Positions 17,901-28,000 of a stretch of 64,000 nt of DNA are shown here, piece after piece. A program made the position numbers and the translations under genes. The DNA lies in the NCBI GenBank assembly GCA_963726295.1, contig CAVSBW010000009.1:1-64000 (forward strand), read 5' to 3'. Every line of letters begins with the position of its first letter. The stretch's first letter is position 1. Source of the DNA: DASSQJ01 sp963726295 (lineage in GTDB: Bacteria; Actinomycetota; Actinomycetes; Actinomycetales; Dermatophilaceae). A model generated the notes under the pieces. It was not told where the DNA came from and made no database searches. It saw nothing but the letters and a program-made list of their open reading frames with translations.

Positions 17901-19649
17901 CCGGAGCGGTGGGTAGTCGACGTCCAGCGGCACGTACGCGCCACCGGACTTCAGCACCCCGAGCACCGCGGTGAGCAGCCGTGGGGAGCGGTCGAGGAGG
18001 ATGCCGACCAGGGACCCCTCCGCGACCCCCTCCCGCCGCAGCCGACGGGCCAGCCGGTCGGCGTCGCGGTCGAGCTCCGCGTAGCTCGTTGAGACCCCGT
18101 CGCACACCACCGCAGGAGCGTGCGGAGCCTGCGCGACCCGGGCCGCGAAGAGCTCGACGTAGGTGGGCGGCGGGGTGGCGGTCCCCACGCACGCCGCCGG
18201 GAGGACGGTCCGCGGGTCGGTCTCCAGGTCCACCCCGTCGACGGTTGTCTCCGGAGACGTGGCGATCTCGTGGAGGATCCGCTCGAACTGACCGGCGAGG
18301 AGGACCACGGTCTCGTCGTCGAACATCTCGGTCATGTAGAGCCATTGGAGGCACAGCTCGTCCGCTTCGGGGTTCACGCCGAGGGTGAGGGGGCTGGGCG
18401 CGAGGTTCGACGGCATGGGCTCCGGGAGGATCCGCAGCCCCGGCACCTCGAGCCGGGTGGGCGTCGTGCGGACGTCGAGCCACATGTCCATGAGCGAGCT
18501 GACCGCCGTCTCAGGCCCGAGGTCGAGCTGGTCGAGCATCGCGTCGACGGGTAGGTCCTGGTGGCCGTAGGCCGTGACGACGGTGGCCCGCGCCGTCCGG
18601 ACCACCTCGCGGAGCGTCTGCTCGCCGCTGACGCGGACCCGCAGCGGGAGCGCACCGACGAAGCACCCGAGGGTCCGCTCGATCTCGGCACGGTTGCGCC
18701 CGACGAGGATCTCGCCGATGACGAGGTCCTGACGTCCCGTGTAGCGGTGCAGCAGCACGGCGCTCGCCGCGCAGAGGACCACCGCGAGCGAGGCCCGCTC
18801 GTCGTCGGCGAACCGGCGAAGGGCCACGGCCACGGCGCTCGGCAGCTCCCTCATCAGATCCCCGCCCACGAAGGTCGGCGTGGCCGGGTACGGGCGGTCG
18901 CTGGGCAGCGCCAGCCCCGCCGGGACCCCCTCGAGCGTGTTCCGCCAGTGCTCGCTCTCCGCGTCGATCCGTTCGACCTCGACCCCGCGCTGCCACACGG
19001 CGAAGTCCGCGTACTGGACCTCCACCGGAGGTAGGCCGCCGCACCCCGTGCTGTGCTGTTTGTAGAGGGCCGCGAACTCCTCGACGAGGAACCCCATCGA
19101 GACGAGATCGCCGGCGCTGTGGTCGGTCGTGATGAGCACGGCGTGCTCGGCAGGGCCGAAGCGCAGGAGCGAGATCCTCAGCCGATGGTGCTGGTCGGCG
19201 TCGAAGGGTGTCACGACCTCCGCCTCCCAGCGACGCCGCAGCTCGGAACGCTGCTCGTCCTCCCCGAGGTGAGTGAGGTCATCGACTGGGACCGGGACCG
19301 CGGACACGGGGTGGACCACCTGGACCAGGCCGCCGTCGGGCTGCTCCTCCACCGTCGACCGCAGCACCTCGTGGCGCTCGGTGACCTCGGTCAGCGCCCG
19401 GCCGAGGATGTCCCGGTCGAAGTCACCCTCGACCCGGAACGCGCCGATGATGTTGTTCGCGCCGCGGAAGCGGCCGAAGGCCCACTCACGCTGCTGCTGG
19501 ATCGACAGCGGCGCCGGCCGGCTCCGGTCCCGGGCGGTGATCCGCTCGCCACCGGGCGGGTCGTGGACGACCCGGTCGGCGAGCCGTCGCTCGAGCAGCT
19601 CACGCTGCTCCGGGGAGAGCGCGGCGATGCGCGTGTGGAGTTCGGTCAT
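14988..19649 (-). CDS. NRPS C-A-T-E*, predicted for a basic amino acid
   Basis: A 1553-residue one-module NRPS, starting at the ATG at 19649 (MTELHTRIAAL), which overlaps the VioD-like gene by 4 bp. Domains are C (about 45-465), A (about 480-985), T (about 1010-1080, IGGDSIL) and an epimerisation-type domain (about 1100-1550). The C core reads D176-H-S-A-G-D-L, keeping the second His and the Asp. The A pocket reads about D-V-E-E-V-G-C-V-T-K, where two acidic residues suit a cationic side chain. Coupling to the capreomycidine-synthase-like gene suggests capreomycidine or another arginine-derived residue. The E domain has HG in place of HH in HHxxxDG and ERQDR in place of EGHGR, so it is probably inactive. 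Confidence 0.88.
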   Translation of the reverse strand: MTELHTRIAALSPEQRELLERRLADRVVHDPPGGERITARDRSRPAPLSIQQQREWAFGRFRGANNIIGAFRVEGDFDRDILGRALTEVTERHEVLRSTVEEQPDGGLVQVVHPVSAVPVPVDDLTHLGEDEQRSELRRRWEAEVVTPFDADQHHRLRISLLRFGPAEHAVLITTDHSAGDLVSMGFLVEEFAALYKQHSTGCGGLPPVEVQYADFAVWQRGVEVERIDAESEHWRNTLEGVPAGLALPSDRPYPATPTFVGGDLMRELPSAVAVALRRFADDERASLAVVLCAASAVLLHRYTGRQDLVIGEILVGRNRAEIERTLGCFVGALPLRVRVSGEQTLREVVRTARATVVTAYGHQDLPVDAMLDQLDLGPETAVSSLMDMWLDVRTTPTRLEVPGLRILPEPMPSNLAPSPLTLGVNPEADELCLQWLYMTEMFDDETVVLLAGQFERILHEIATSPETTVDGVDLETDPRTVLPAACVGTATPPPTYVELFAARVAQAPHAPAVVCDGVSTSYAELDRDADRLARRLRREGVAEGSLVGILLDRSPRLLTAVLGVLKSGGAYVPLDVDYPPLRSCRVLADAGVEVLLTDGTHESVVAGAAPEGSAPRTVLVDVPAEPEPGDDAPLSLPAPDSLAYVVYTSGSTGTPKGAMVEHGSLMTFAREVQERLGLGSGDRFLQFASPGFDVLAEELFPVWLAGGCVVVPARSVTNGEDDLADLARRERITVMELPTAFWHEWVRELDRRERDLPDCLRMVVIGGERVLPERVERWRRHGTPLVHCYGLTETTVTSTFFRLDPGDPTPSWPNLPIGTPIPSADLSVLDDRLRPVPVGAVGELHIGGGTLARGYLGRAALTAERFVADPASPRGRLYRTGDLVRRRPDGNLEFHSRVDTQIKVRGYRIEPTEVESALNRQPGVAESVVVAVEPALGDRRLVGYVVAATDGGLDLGEVRRHLQGELPGYMVPAELVALEALPVTSNGKVDRAALPEPTGEPGPSGEQEVEPETPVQELLATAVADVLGRPRVGIHDNFFEIGGDSILAIQVVARAAERGVRLTPFDVFSRPTVASLAAVAAVGPVVDAEQGPVSGPAPLAPSQRWLCTAGAPDVAHWNVSAELEPTGPVDDDDLRATVEQVMLHHDGLRQRLLVAGESTRVRVAAPGDATPVALHDLSDLDEEGQDARLAELVDVAQRGLDPAVGPLTRVLLARRGPRPDRLVIVAHGLVADRTSLGILLDDLAAGLRARRDGTEPTLPAKTTSWQSWARRLARHVGSEDVQGERYHWESVVARASGSLASDGPEPDAPTTVASARTMSTALNRRDTDGVRAVAERLGCRVEEVVLAALGRSLAPCARGDAVRVDLERQDRVAVFPEVDLARTVGRFGHVHPVVLPANPDEPASDAVRAVADHLGAVPGDGVGWQLLRQDSDPVSDPGADLVVRFVTPEPPAERPGLRLLGPADGERSARTPRAYPLEVDLELGDGVITARWTHDPARHRVETVAAAAERLVDELRVMAAPGDDEDGPAPVASDFPLARVDQTQLDELLSRL

Positions 19650-20782
19650 GTCGTGATCACTTCCCTGACGTCGGCGCGCAGAACATGTTCGAGCCGGTCG
19701 AGGCCGGCGGTCAGCTCGTCCCGGCTCCCCCCGAAGCCGAGGCGTACGTAGTTCCGGTACCGGTCGCCGAAGCAGGCGCCCGGAACGAGGAGGACGCGGT
19801 GCTCTTCGGCCAGCCGGCGACAGGAGGCGACGACGTCCGGCTGCCCGGGAAGTTCCACGAAGGCCGTGACCCCACCCTCCGGTTCGACCCACCGGACCAG
19901 ACCCGGCAGCCGCCCGGCCCACTCGCGCACCACCTCGAGGTTGGCGGCGGCGTGTCGCTGCTGCATCGCGACAATCCGGTCGGCGTTGCGGACCGCGTGT
20001 TCGGTGAGCAGTTCGAGCACCGGCGAGACATACAGCGCGATGTAGTCGCGCAGCAGAGCCATCTCGGCGAGCAGCGCCGGCGGCGCGACGCACCACCCGA
20101 CACGAAGCCCGGCCAGTCCGTAGCTCTTCGAGAAGGTCCCGAAAACGATGGCCCGCCCGTAGCGGTCGCTGGGAAGCGGGAGCGGTGGACGGCGGTAGGT
20201 GAGCTCACCGAAGGCGTGGTCCCAGACGAGCCAGGCGCCGCACCCGGCGGCGATCGAGACGAGCTCCTCCTGCTCGGCCGGGGTGATCGAGACCCCGGTC
20301 GGGTTGTGCGGGAAGTTGACGATGATCATGGCCGGTCCCCGGGCTGCGAGTCGGCGCAGCTCGGCGAGATCGGCGGCGAAGCCCCGGCCCGCGTCCAGGG
20401 CCCACCGGGTCACCCGGCACCCCCGGGCGGCGGCGATGTCGTGGAGCTGCTGGTAGGCGGGGTCGACGCAGATCACCTCGTCGCCCGGTGCGAGTGCGGT
20501 GTTCATCACGAGGTAGATCGCCTCGCTCGAGCCGTGGGTCACCATGACGCGGTCCGGGTCCCCGTGCGTCCAGCGCTCGGCGAGGGCCTGGCGCAGGTGG
20601 GTTCCCCCGTGGCTCTCGCTGTCGTGGAAGACCATGCAGTCGAGTTCGGCCAGGGTGAACCCGCACTGCTCGCGGAGCTCGGCCACGGTGAGGTCGCGCA
20701 CTCCGCTGCTCCCGATGTCGTGGTCGACGGCGTGGTAGTAGTCACGCATCCAGGCCTCGAGCGCGGCTACGGCGATGTCCAT
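19646..20782 (-). CDS. vioD-like: Capreomycidine synthase-like PLP enzyme (VioD family)
   Basis: A 378-residue fold type I PLP enzyme. The ATG at 20782 (MDIAVAALEAW) is chosen because VioD-type proteins begin just before an L-E-x-W motif. Family landmarks, compared with VioD from memory, are DIGSSGV (22-28), THGSSEA (82-88), NFPHNPTG (156-163), an Asp at 188, and the Schiff-base lysine K219 in FGTFSKSYGLAGLRVGW. VioD cyclises 3-hydroxy-L-arginine to L-capreomycidine. A VioC-type arginine 3-hydroxylase is encoded at 62133-63218, so both steps are present. The gene heads the leftward operon containing the C-A-T-E* NRPS. Confidence 0.8.
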   Translation of the reverse strand: MDIAVAALEAWMRDYYHAVDHDIGSSGVRDLTVAELREQCGFTLAELDCMVFHDSESHGGTHLRQALAERWTHGDPDRVMVTHGSSEAIYLVMNTALAPGDEVICVDPAYQQLHDIAAARGCRVTRWALDAGRGFAADLAELRRLAARGPAMIIVNFPHNPTGVSITPAEQEELVSIAAGCGAWLVWDHAFGELTYRRPPLPLPSDRYGRAIVFGTFSKSYGLAGLRVGWCVAPPALLAEMALLRDYIALYVSPVLELLTEHAVRNADRIVAMQQRHAAANLEVVREWAGRLPGLVRWVEPEGGVTAFVELPGQPDVVASCRRLAEEHRVLLVPGACFGDRYRNYVRLGFGGSRDELTAGLDRLEHVLRADVREVITT

Positions 20783-20986
20783 GTCGCGAGGTTCCGTCCC
20801 GGAGTCGGAGGTGGCCGCCGGACGGGTCCACATCCGGCTCGGCAGCGGCGCACGGGTGCGCCCGCCGGATGTCACCGTAGGAGCGGATGGCCTCTCCCGG
20901 CTGTCACGTGAAGGCGTGACGAGGGCCGAGGGGTCCTCGTTTCACGGGACAGCGAGTCGTACGTGACCGTGCCTAGCCTCGGCGGC
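20783..20986. promoter_or_regulatory. Divergent promoter region between the vioD-like and mbtH operons
   Basis: This 204-bp spacer separates two divergent starts (20782 leftward, 20987 rightward), so it must carry promoters for both the short left NRPS operon and the long right one. I do not see a confident -35/-10 pair or a clear operator palindrome by eye. Confidence 0.5.
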
Positions 20987-21199
20987 ATGAACCCCTTCGA
21001 CGACCCCGACGGCCGCTTCATCGTCCTCGTGAACGACGAGGAGCAGCACTCCCTCTGGCCCGCCCGGATGGACGTCCCCGCAGGGTGGCGAACCGTGCAC
21101 GGAGAGGACGACCGGCAGTCGTGCCTCGACTACATCGAGGCCAACTGGACCGACATCCGCCCCCTCAGCGCCCGCCGCGACGCGTCGCCGGTCGCCTGA
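20987..21199 (+). CDS. mbtH: MbtH-like protein
   Basis: A 70-residue protein starting MNPFDDPDGRFIVLVNDEEQ, followed by HSLWPARMDVPAGW and ending with DYIEANWTDIRP. These are the invariant MbtH features, including the conserved tryptophans. MbtH proteins bind and activate NRPS adenylation domains. An ATG 24 bp upstream is possible, but this start matches family length. It is the first gene of the rightward operon and is followed after 23 bp by a type II thioesterase. Confidence 0.95.
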   Translation: MNPFDDPDGRFIVLVNDEEQHSLWPARMDVPAGWRTVHGEDDRQSCLDYIEANWTDIRPLSARRDASPVA

Positions 21200-21222
21200 G
21201 CGGGCGCCCACCGGCTCGCGGC

Positions 21223-22074
21223 ATGCTACCGCCGTCGTCGACGGGCGTCGTCGCCGACGACCTCGACTCGCGCTGGCTCAAGCGCCTCCGTCCGGCGGGA
21301 ACGCCGGCCGGGGACGTCACCCTCTTCTGCTTCCACCACGCCGGCGGCAGCGCCACCGTGTACCGCGCGTGGGGCACGCGGCTCGAGCCGGCCGTCGACC
21401 CGGTCGCCGTGCAGTTGCCCGGCCGGGCGGACCGGTTCAACGAGGACCCGTACGACCGGTTCCCCCCGCTCGTCGACGCAGTCGTGGAGACGCTCACCCC
21501 GATGCTCGATCGGCCCTTCGCGTTCTACGGCGCGAGCATGGGCGCACGCCTCGCGTGGGCGGTGACCCTTCGGCTGCGTGAGCTCACGCTGCCGCTCCCG
21601 GTCCGGCTGTTCCTGGCGTGCGAGCCGGGGCCGTGGCACGACGACGGGTCCCGGCCGTGGGAGGCCTGGCCCGGGGGGCTGCCGGGCTACATGCGCGACC
21701 TCGGCGGCACCCCGCCGGAGGTCCTCGCCCAGCCGGAGGTCGTCTCGATCCTCCTGCCGACCCTGCGAGCGGACCTCGTCGCTCTGACGACCGCCCCGGG
21801 CCGGCCGGACACCCCCCTGGACATCCCCATCCACGCCTTCGCCGGGACGACCGACGAGGTCGCCCCACCGGCGCGGATGGCCGCCTGGGCCGACGAGACG
21901 TCAGCGGGGTTCGTCCTCGAACTCGTCCCCGGCAGCCACTTCTTCGACGAGGACGGCGAGTGGCAGGTCCTGCGAGCCATCTCGAGGGACCTGCGCCGCC
22001 CTCTCGCAGGGGGAGCTGGTCGCCCCACGACCACCGACCTCGACGCCGCCACGGGACGAACGGAGCCGTCATGA
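21223..22074 (+). CDS. Type II thioesterase
   Basis: A 283-residue alpha/beta-hydrolase of the external thioesterase family. It has FCFHHAGGSA near residue 40, the nucleophile elbow GASMGA near residue 106, and the C-terminal catalytic His in GSHFFDED. Type II thioesterases remove wrongly loaded or stalled acyl groups from carrier domains. I start it at the ATG at 21223 (MLPPSSTGVV); the longer frame reads through mbtH. It overlaps the Ser-Ser NRPS gene by 4 bp. Confidence 0.9.
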   Translation: MLPPSSTGVVADDLDSRWLKRLRPAGTPAGDVTLFCFHHAGGSATVYRAWGTRLEPAVDPVAVQLPGRADRFNEDPYDRFPPLVDAVVETLTPMLDRPFAFYGASMGARLAWAVTLRLRELTLPLPVRLFLACEPGPWHDDGSRPWEAWPGGLPGYMRDLGGTPPEVLAQPEVVSILLPTLRADLVALTTAPGRPDTPLDIPIHAFAGTTDEVAPPARMAAWADETSAGFVLELVPGSHFFDEDGEWQVLRAISRDLRRPLAGGAGRPTTTDLDAATGRTEPS

Positions 22075-25000
22075 CCCAGACCCATCGCGAAACCGCCCGG
22101 ACGGGGCGCCTCGACACGATCCTCCCCATCCCCCGGGGCGAGGGGATGCCGTGCACGCTGCAGCAGGAGGGCTTGTGGTTCGAGCACCAGCTGAACCCGG
22201 ATTCGTCGGCATACCACATGGGCTTCGCGCTGCGGTTGCGTGGGGCGTTGGACGTGGGGGCGTTGCGGTCGGCCCTGTCGGCGCTGATCGTGCGTCACGA
22301 GGTGTTGCGGACCCGGTTCGTCGGGCAGGGCGGTCTCCCGCGGCAGGTGGTCGATGACCCGGCGGAGGACTTCGAGCTTCGGGTCGAGCCGGTCGAGCCG
22401 GCCGCGGTCGAAGCCTGGGCCGCCGCCCAGGTGGACGAGCCGATGGATCTGGCCACGGGCCCGCTGCTGCGGGTGCGGCTGGCCGGCACCGGGCCGCAGG
22501 AGTACGTCCTGGTCCTGGTCCTGCACCACATCGTCGGCGACGGCTGGTCGATCCGCCTGCTCGGGGAGGAGCTCTCCCGGCTGTACACGGCCGAGGTGAC
22601 CGGGGGCGAGGCCGACCTGACCCCGCTGCCGATCCAGTCCGCCGACCACGCCGCGTGGCAGCGCAGCCGGGTCGACGACGCCGAGGTCGAGCGCCAGCTC
22701 GCCTTCTGGGTCGAGAACCTCGCCGACCTGCCCACGATCGACCTACCCACCGACCGGCCCCGCCCCGCCCAGCCGACCGGCGAGGGCGGCTTCATCCGGC
22801 GAGAGCTACCGGTCGAGGTCGGGTCCTCGGCCCGGGAGTTCGCGCGGACCCGTCGGGTGTCGTTCCTGGCGGTGTTGCACGCAGCGTTGCTGTGCGTGCT
22901 GAACCGGTGGACCGGGCAGGAGGACCTCCCGGTGGGGTCGGTGTTCTCGGGGCGGAACCGGCCCGAGGTCGAACCACTAGTCGGGTTGTTCGTCAACCAG
23001 GTGGTGCTGCGCACGTCCGTGGCGGGCGAGCCCTCCTTCGAGGAGCTGGTCCAGCGCTGCCACGAGTGCATCATGGACGCTGCCGCGCATGAGGACACCC
23101 CGTTCAACGTCGTCGTCGAGGCCGTCCAGCCCGAGCGGGTCGCCGGGCGGAACCCGCTCTTCCAGGTGGGGTTCACCCTCCAGTCGACCGGCCCGAGCTT
23201 CCCCGACCTCTGCCCCGAGCGACTGGAGACCACGGCTGAGGTCCTCGGCACGGGTCACTCGATGTTCGACGTCGAGATCGAGATCGACGAGGCCGTGTCC
23301 GGCCGGCTCACGATGCGCACCGAGTACTCGAGCGAGCTGTTCGATGCCGAGCGGGTGGAGCGGTTGGTGGCCCACTTCGGGGCCGCGCTGGCCGGGGGGT
23401 TGGCCGACCCGCAGGCCCCCGCGTCCTCGATCGAGGTGATGGACCGGGCGGAACGCGAGCACGTCCTGACCACGGGCAACGACACCACCATGGCGTACCC
23501 CACCACCCTGCTGCACCACCTCGTCGAGAACCAGGCCCGCACCCACCCCGAGGCCGTGGCCGTCCTCGACCACGACGGCACCACCCACACCTACCGCGAG
23601 CTGGACCGAGCCGCCAACCGCCTCGCCCACCACCTGCGCACCCACCTGGACCCGGACACCTGCACCCCGGTCGGCGTCAGCCTCCACCGCGGCATCGGCC
23701 TGGTCACCGCCCTCCTGGCCTGCTGGAAGGCCGGCGCCACCTACCTGCCCCTGGACCCCGACCTTCCCCGCGAGCGACTCCACCGGCTCCACACCGACGC
23801 CACCCCCGCCGCCGTCATCACCACCAGCACCATCCCTGCACCCCCCGACAGCCCACCGCGCATCCACCTCGACACCGAAACCGACATCCTCGACACCCAC
23901 CCCGACACCGCCCCACCGAACCGGCTCACCCCCCACGACCCCGCCTACATCCTCTACACCTCGGGCTCCACCGGAACCCCCAAGGGCGTCCAGGTCCCCC
24001 ACCACGGCCTCACCAACCGGATCCAGTGGATGCAGGACGCCTACCCCATCGACGCCACCGACACCGTCCTGCACAAGACCCCCTACACCTTCGACGTCTC
24101 CCTCTGGGAGCTCATCTGGCCCCTGACCACCGGCGCCCGCCTCGTCATCGCCGCCCCCGACGGACACCGCGACCCCCACTACCTCCACGACCTCATCGAG
24201 CACCGGAACATCACCACCGCGCACTTCGTCCCCACCATGCTCGAGACCTACCTCGACCACCTCACCACCCACGAACCCACCCCCCACGACACCCTCCGCC
24301 AGGTCTTCTGCAGCGGCGAGGCCCTCACCACCGACACCGCCAACCGCCTTCTCGACACCCTCCCCCACACCACCCTGCACAACCTCTACGGCCCCACCGA
24401 GGCCTCCATCGACGTCACCGCCTGGACCTGCCACCCCAGCACCGACCCCACCCCCATCGGCCTGCCCATCGCCAACCACCGCGCCTACGTCCTGGACCGC
24501 CACCTGCGCCCCGTCCCCCTCGGCGTCCCTGGCCACCTCCACATCGCCGGCACCGGCCTGGCCCACGGCTACCTCAACCAACCCACCACCACCGCCACCA
24601 CCTTCATCGCCGACCCCTACACCCCCCACCCCGGCACCCGCATGTACGCCACCGGCGACCTCGTCCGCCGCCGCACCGACGGCACCCTCGACTACCTCGG
24701 CCGCACCGACCGCCAAACCAAGCTCAACGGCCAACGCCTCGAACCCGCCGAGGTCGAGACCACCCTCACCACCCACCCCGACATCACCCACGCCACCGTC
24801 CAGGTCCACCACGACACCCTCACCGCCTACCTCCTCCCCACCCCCGGCACCACCCCCGACCCCACCAGGATCCGCGAACACCTCGCCGACCGGCTCCCGG
24901 TCTACATGATCCCCACCCACTACATCACCCTCGACGAACTTCCCCTCACCACCAGCGGAAAGCTCGACCACAACCGCCTCCCCCACCCCACCGACCACAC

Positions 25001-28000
25001 CCCCACCCACCAACCCCCCACCACCCCCACCGAACACTGGCTCACCACCACCTGCACCGACCTCCTCGACACCACCACCCCCATCGGGATGCACCACACC
25101 TTCTTCGACATCGGCGGCAACTCACTCCACGCCACCCGACTCCTCGCCCGCATCCGCGACCACTACGACATCCACCTCCACCTCCGCGACCTCTTCACCC
25201 ACCCCACCCTCGCCCACCTCGCCACCCTCATCGACAACGCCACCCCCACCCACGACCCCACCACCCCCACCCCACCAACCGAGCTGGACTCGGAGATCGC
25301 CGAGCTCGAGCGCCGGCTGGCCGAGCGCACCGAGCTCGAGCGCCTGCTGGCCGAGAAGCGGGCGGCCAAGGAGAAGCGCAAGGCCGCCCGCCGCATCGAA
25401 CCCGTCCCGCGAGGCGAGGGGATGCCGTGCACGCTGCAGCAGGAGGGCTTGTGGTTCGAGCACCAGCTGAACCCGGATTCGTCGGCCTACCACATCGCCT
25501 TCGCGCTGCGGTTGCGTGGGGCGTTGGACGTGGGGGCGTTGCGGTCGGCCCTGTCGGCGCTGATCGTGCGTCACGAGGTGTTGCGGACCCGGTTCGTCGG
25601 GCAGGGCGGTCTCCCGCGGCAGGTGGTCGATGACCCGGCGGAGGACTTCGAGCTTCGGGTCGAGCCGGTCGAGCCGGCCGCGGTCGAAGCCTGGGCCGCC
25701 GCCCAGGTGGACGAGCCGATGGATCTGGCCACGGGCCCGCTGCTGCGGGTGCGGCTGGCCGGCACCGGGCCGCAGGAGTACGTCCTGGTCCTGGTCCTGC
25801 ACCACATCGTCGGCGACGGCTGGTCGATCCGCCTGCTCGGGGAGGAGCTCTCCCGGCTGTACACGGCCGAGGTGACCGGGGGCGAGGCCGACCTGACCCC
25901 GCTGCCGATCCAGTCCGCCGACCACGCCGCGTGGCAGCGCAGCCGGGTCGACGACGCCGAGGTCGAGCGCCAGCTCGCCTTCTGGGTCGAGAACCTCGCC
26001 GACCTGCCCACGATCGACCTACCCACCGACCGGCCCCGCCCCGCCCAGCCGACCGGTGCCGGGACGGGGTCCGACCATGCCCTCCCCGAGGCTGTCGGGC
26101 ACGCCGCCCGGGAGTTCGCGCGGACCCGTCGGGTGTCGTTCCTGGCGGTGTTGCACGCAGCGTTGCTGTGCGTGCTGAACCGGTGGACCGGGCAGGAGGA
26201 CCTCCCGGTGGGGTCGGTGTTCTCGGGGCGGAACCGGCCCGAGGTCGAACCACTGGTCGGGTTGTTCGTCAACCAGGTGGTGCTGCGCACGTCCGTGGCG
26301 GGCGAGCCCTCCTTCGAGGAGCTGGTCCAGCGCTGCCACGAGTGCATCATGGACGCGACGACCTACCAGGACCTCCCGTTCACCAGCGTCGTCGAGGCCC
26401 TCCAGCCGAAGCGGGTCGCCGGGCGGAACCCCCTCTTCCAGGTCAACCTCACCCTCCAGCCGCCCAGCGCGTCACTGGGCGGGCTGAGGCTGCACGACGT
26501 CGCCGCCGAGCCCCTGAGCGTGGACTTCATGAGCTCCCACCTCGACCTGTCGCTCGGCGTGACGCAGGACGCCGACGGCAGCCTGGTCGTCGGGACCGAG
26601 TACTCGAGCGAGCTGTTCGATGCCGAGCGGGTGGAGCGGTTGGTGGCCCACTTCGGGGCCGCGCTGGCCGGGGGGTTGGCCGACCCGCAGGCCCCCGCGT
26701 CCTCGATCGAGGTGATGGACCGGGCGGAACGCGAGCACGTCCTGACCACGGGCAACGACACCACCATGGCGTACCCCACCACCCTGCTGCACCACCTCGT
26801 CGAGAACCAGGCCCGCACCCACCCCGAGGCCGTGGCCGTCCTCGACCACGACGGCACCACCCACACCTACCGCGAGCTGGACCGAGCCGCCAACCGCCTC
26901 GCCCACCACCTGCGCACCCACCTGGACCCGGACACCTGCACCCCGGTCGGCGTCAGCCTCCACCGCGGCATCGGCCTGGTCACCGCCCTCCTGGCCTGCT
27001 GGAAGGCCGGCGCCACCTACCTGCCCCTGGACCCCGACCTTCCCCGCGAGCGACTCCACCGGCTCCACACCGACGCCACCCCCGCCGCCGTCATCACCAC
27101 CAGCACCATCCCTGCACCCCCCGACAGCCCACCGCGCATCCACCTCGACACCGAAACCGACATCCTCGACACCCACCCCGACACCGCCCCACCGAACCGG
27201 CTCACCCCCCACGACCCCGCCTACATCCTCTACACCTCGGGCTCCACCGGAACCCCCAAGGGCGTCCAGGTCCCCCACCACGGCCTCACCAACCGGATCC
27301 AGTGGATGCAGGACGCCTACCCCATCGACGCCACCGACACCGTCCTGCACAAGACCCCCTACACCTTCGACGTCTCCCTCTGGGAGCTCATCTGGCCCCT
27401 GACCACCGGCGCCCGCCTCGTCATCGCCGCCCCCGACGGACACCGCGACCCCCACTACCTCCACGACCTCATCGAGCACCGGAACATCACCACCGCGCAC
27501 TTCGTCCCCACCATGCTCGAGACCTACCTCGACCACCTCACCACCCACGAACCCACCCCCCACGACACCCTCCGCCAGGTCTTCTGCAGCGGCGAGGCCC
27601 TCACCACCGACACCGCCAACCGCCTTCTCGACACCCTCCCCCACACCACCCTGCACAACCTCTACGGCCCCACCGAGGCCTCCATCGACGTCACCGCCTG
27701 GACCTGCCACCCCAGCACCGACCCCACCCCCATCGGCCTGCCCATCGCCAACCACCGCGCCTACGTCCTGGACCGCCACCTGCGCCCCGTCCCCCTCGGC
27801 GTCCCTGGCCACCTCCACATCGCCGGCACCGGCCTGGCCCACGGCTACCTCAACCAACCCACCACCACCGCCACCACCTTCATCGCCGACCCCTACACCC
27901 CCCACCCCGGCACCCGCATGTACGCCACCGGCGACCTCGTCCGCCGCCGCACCGACGGCACCCTCGACTACCTCGGCCGCACCGACCGCCAAACCAAGCT

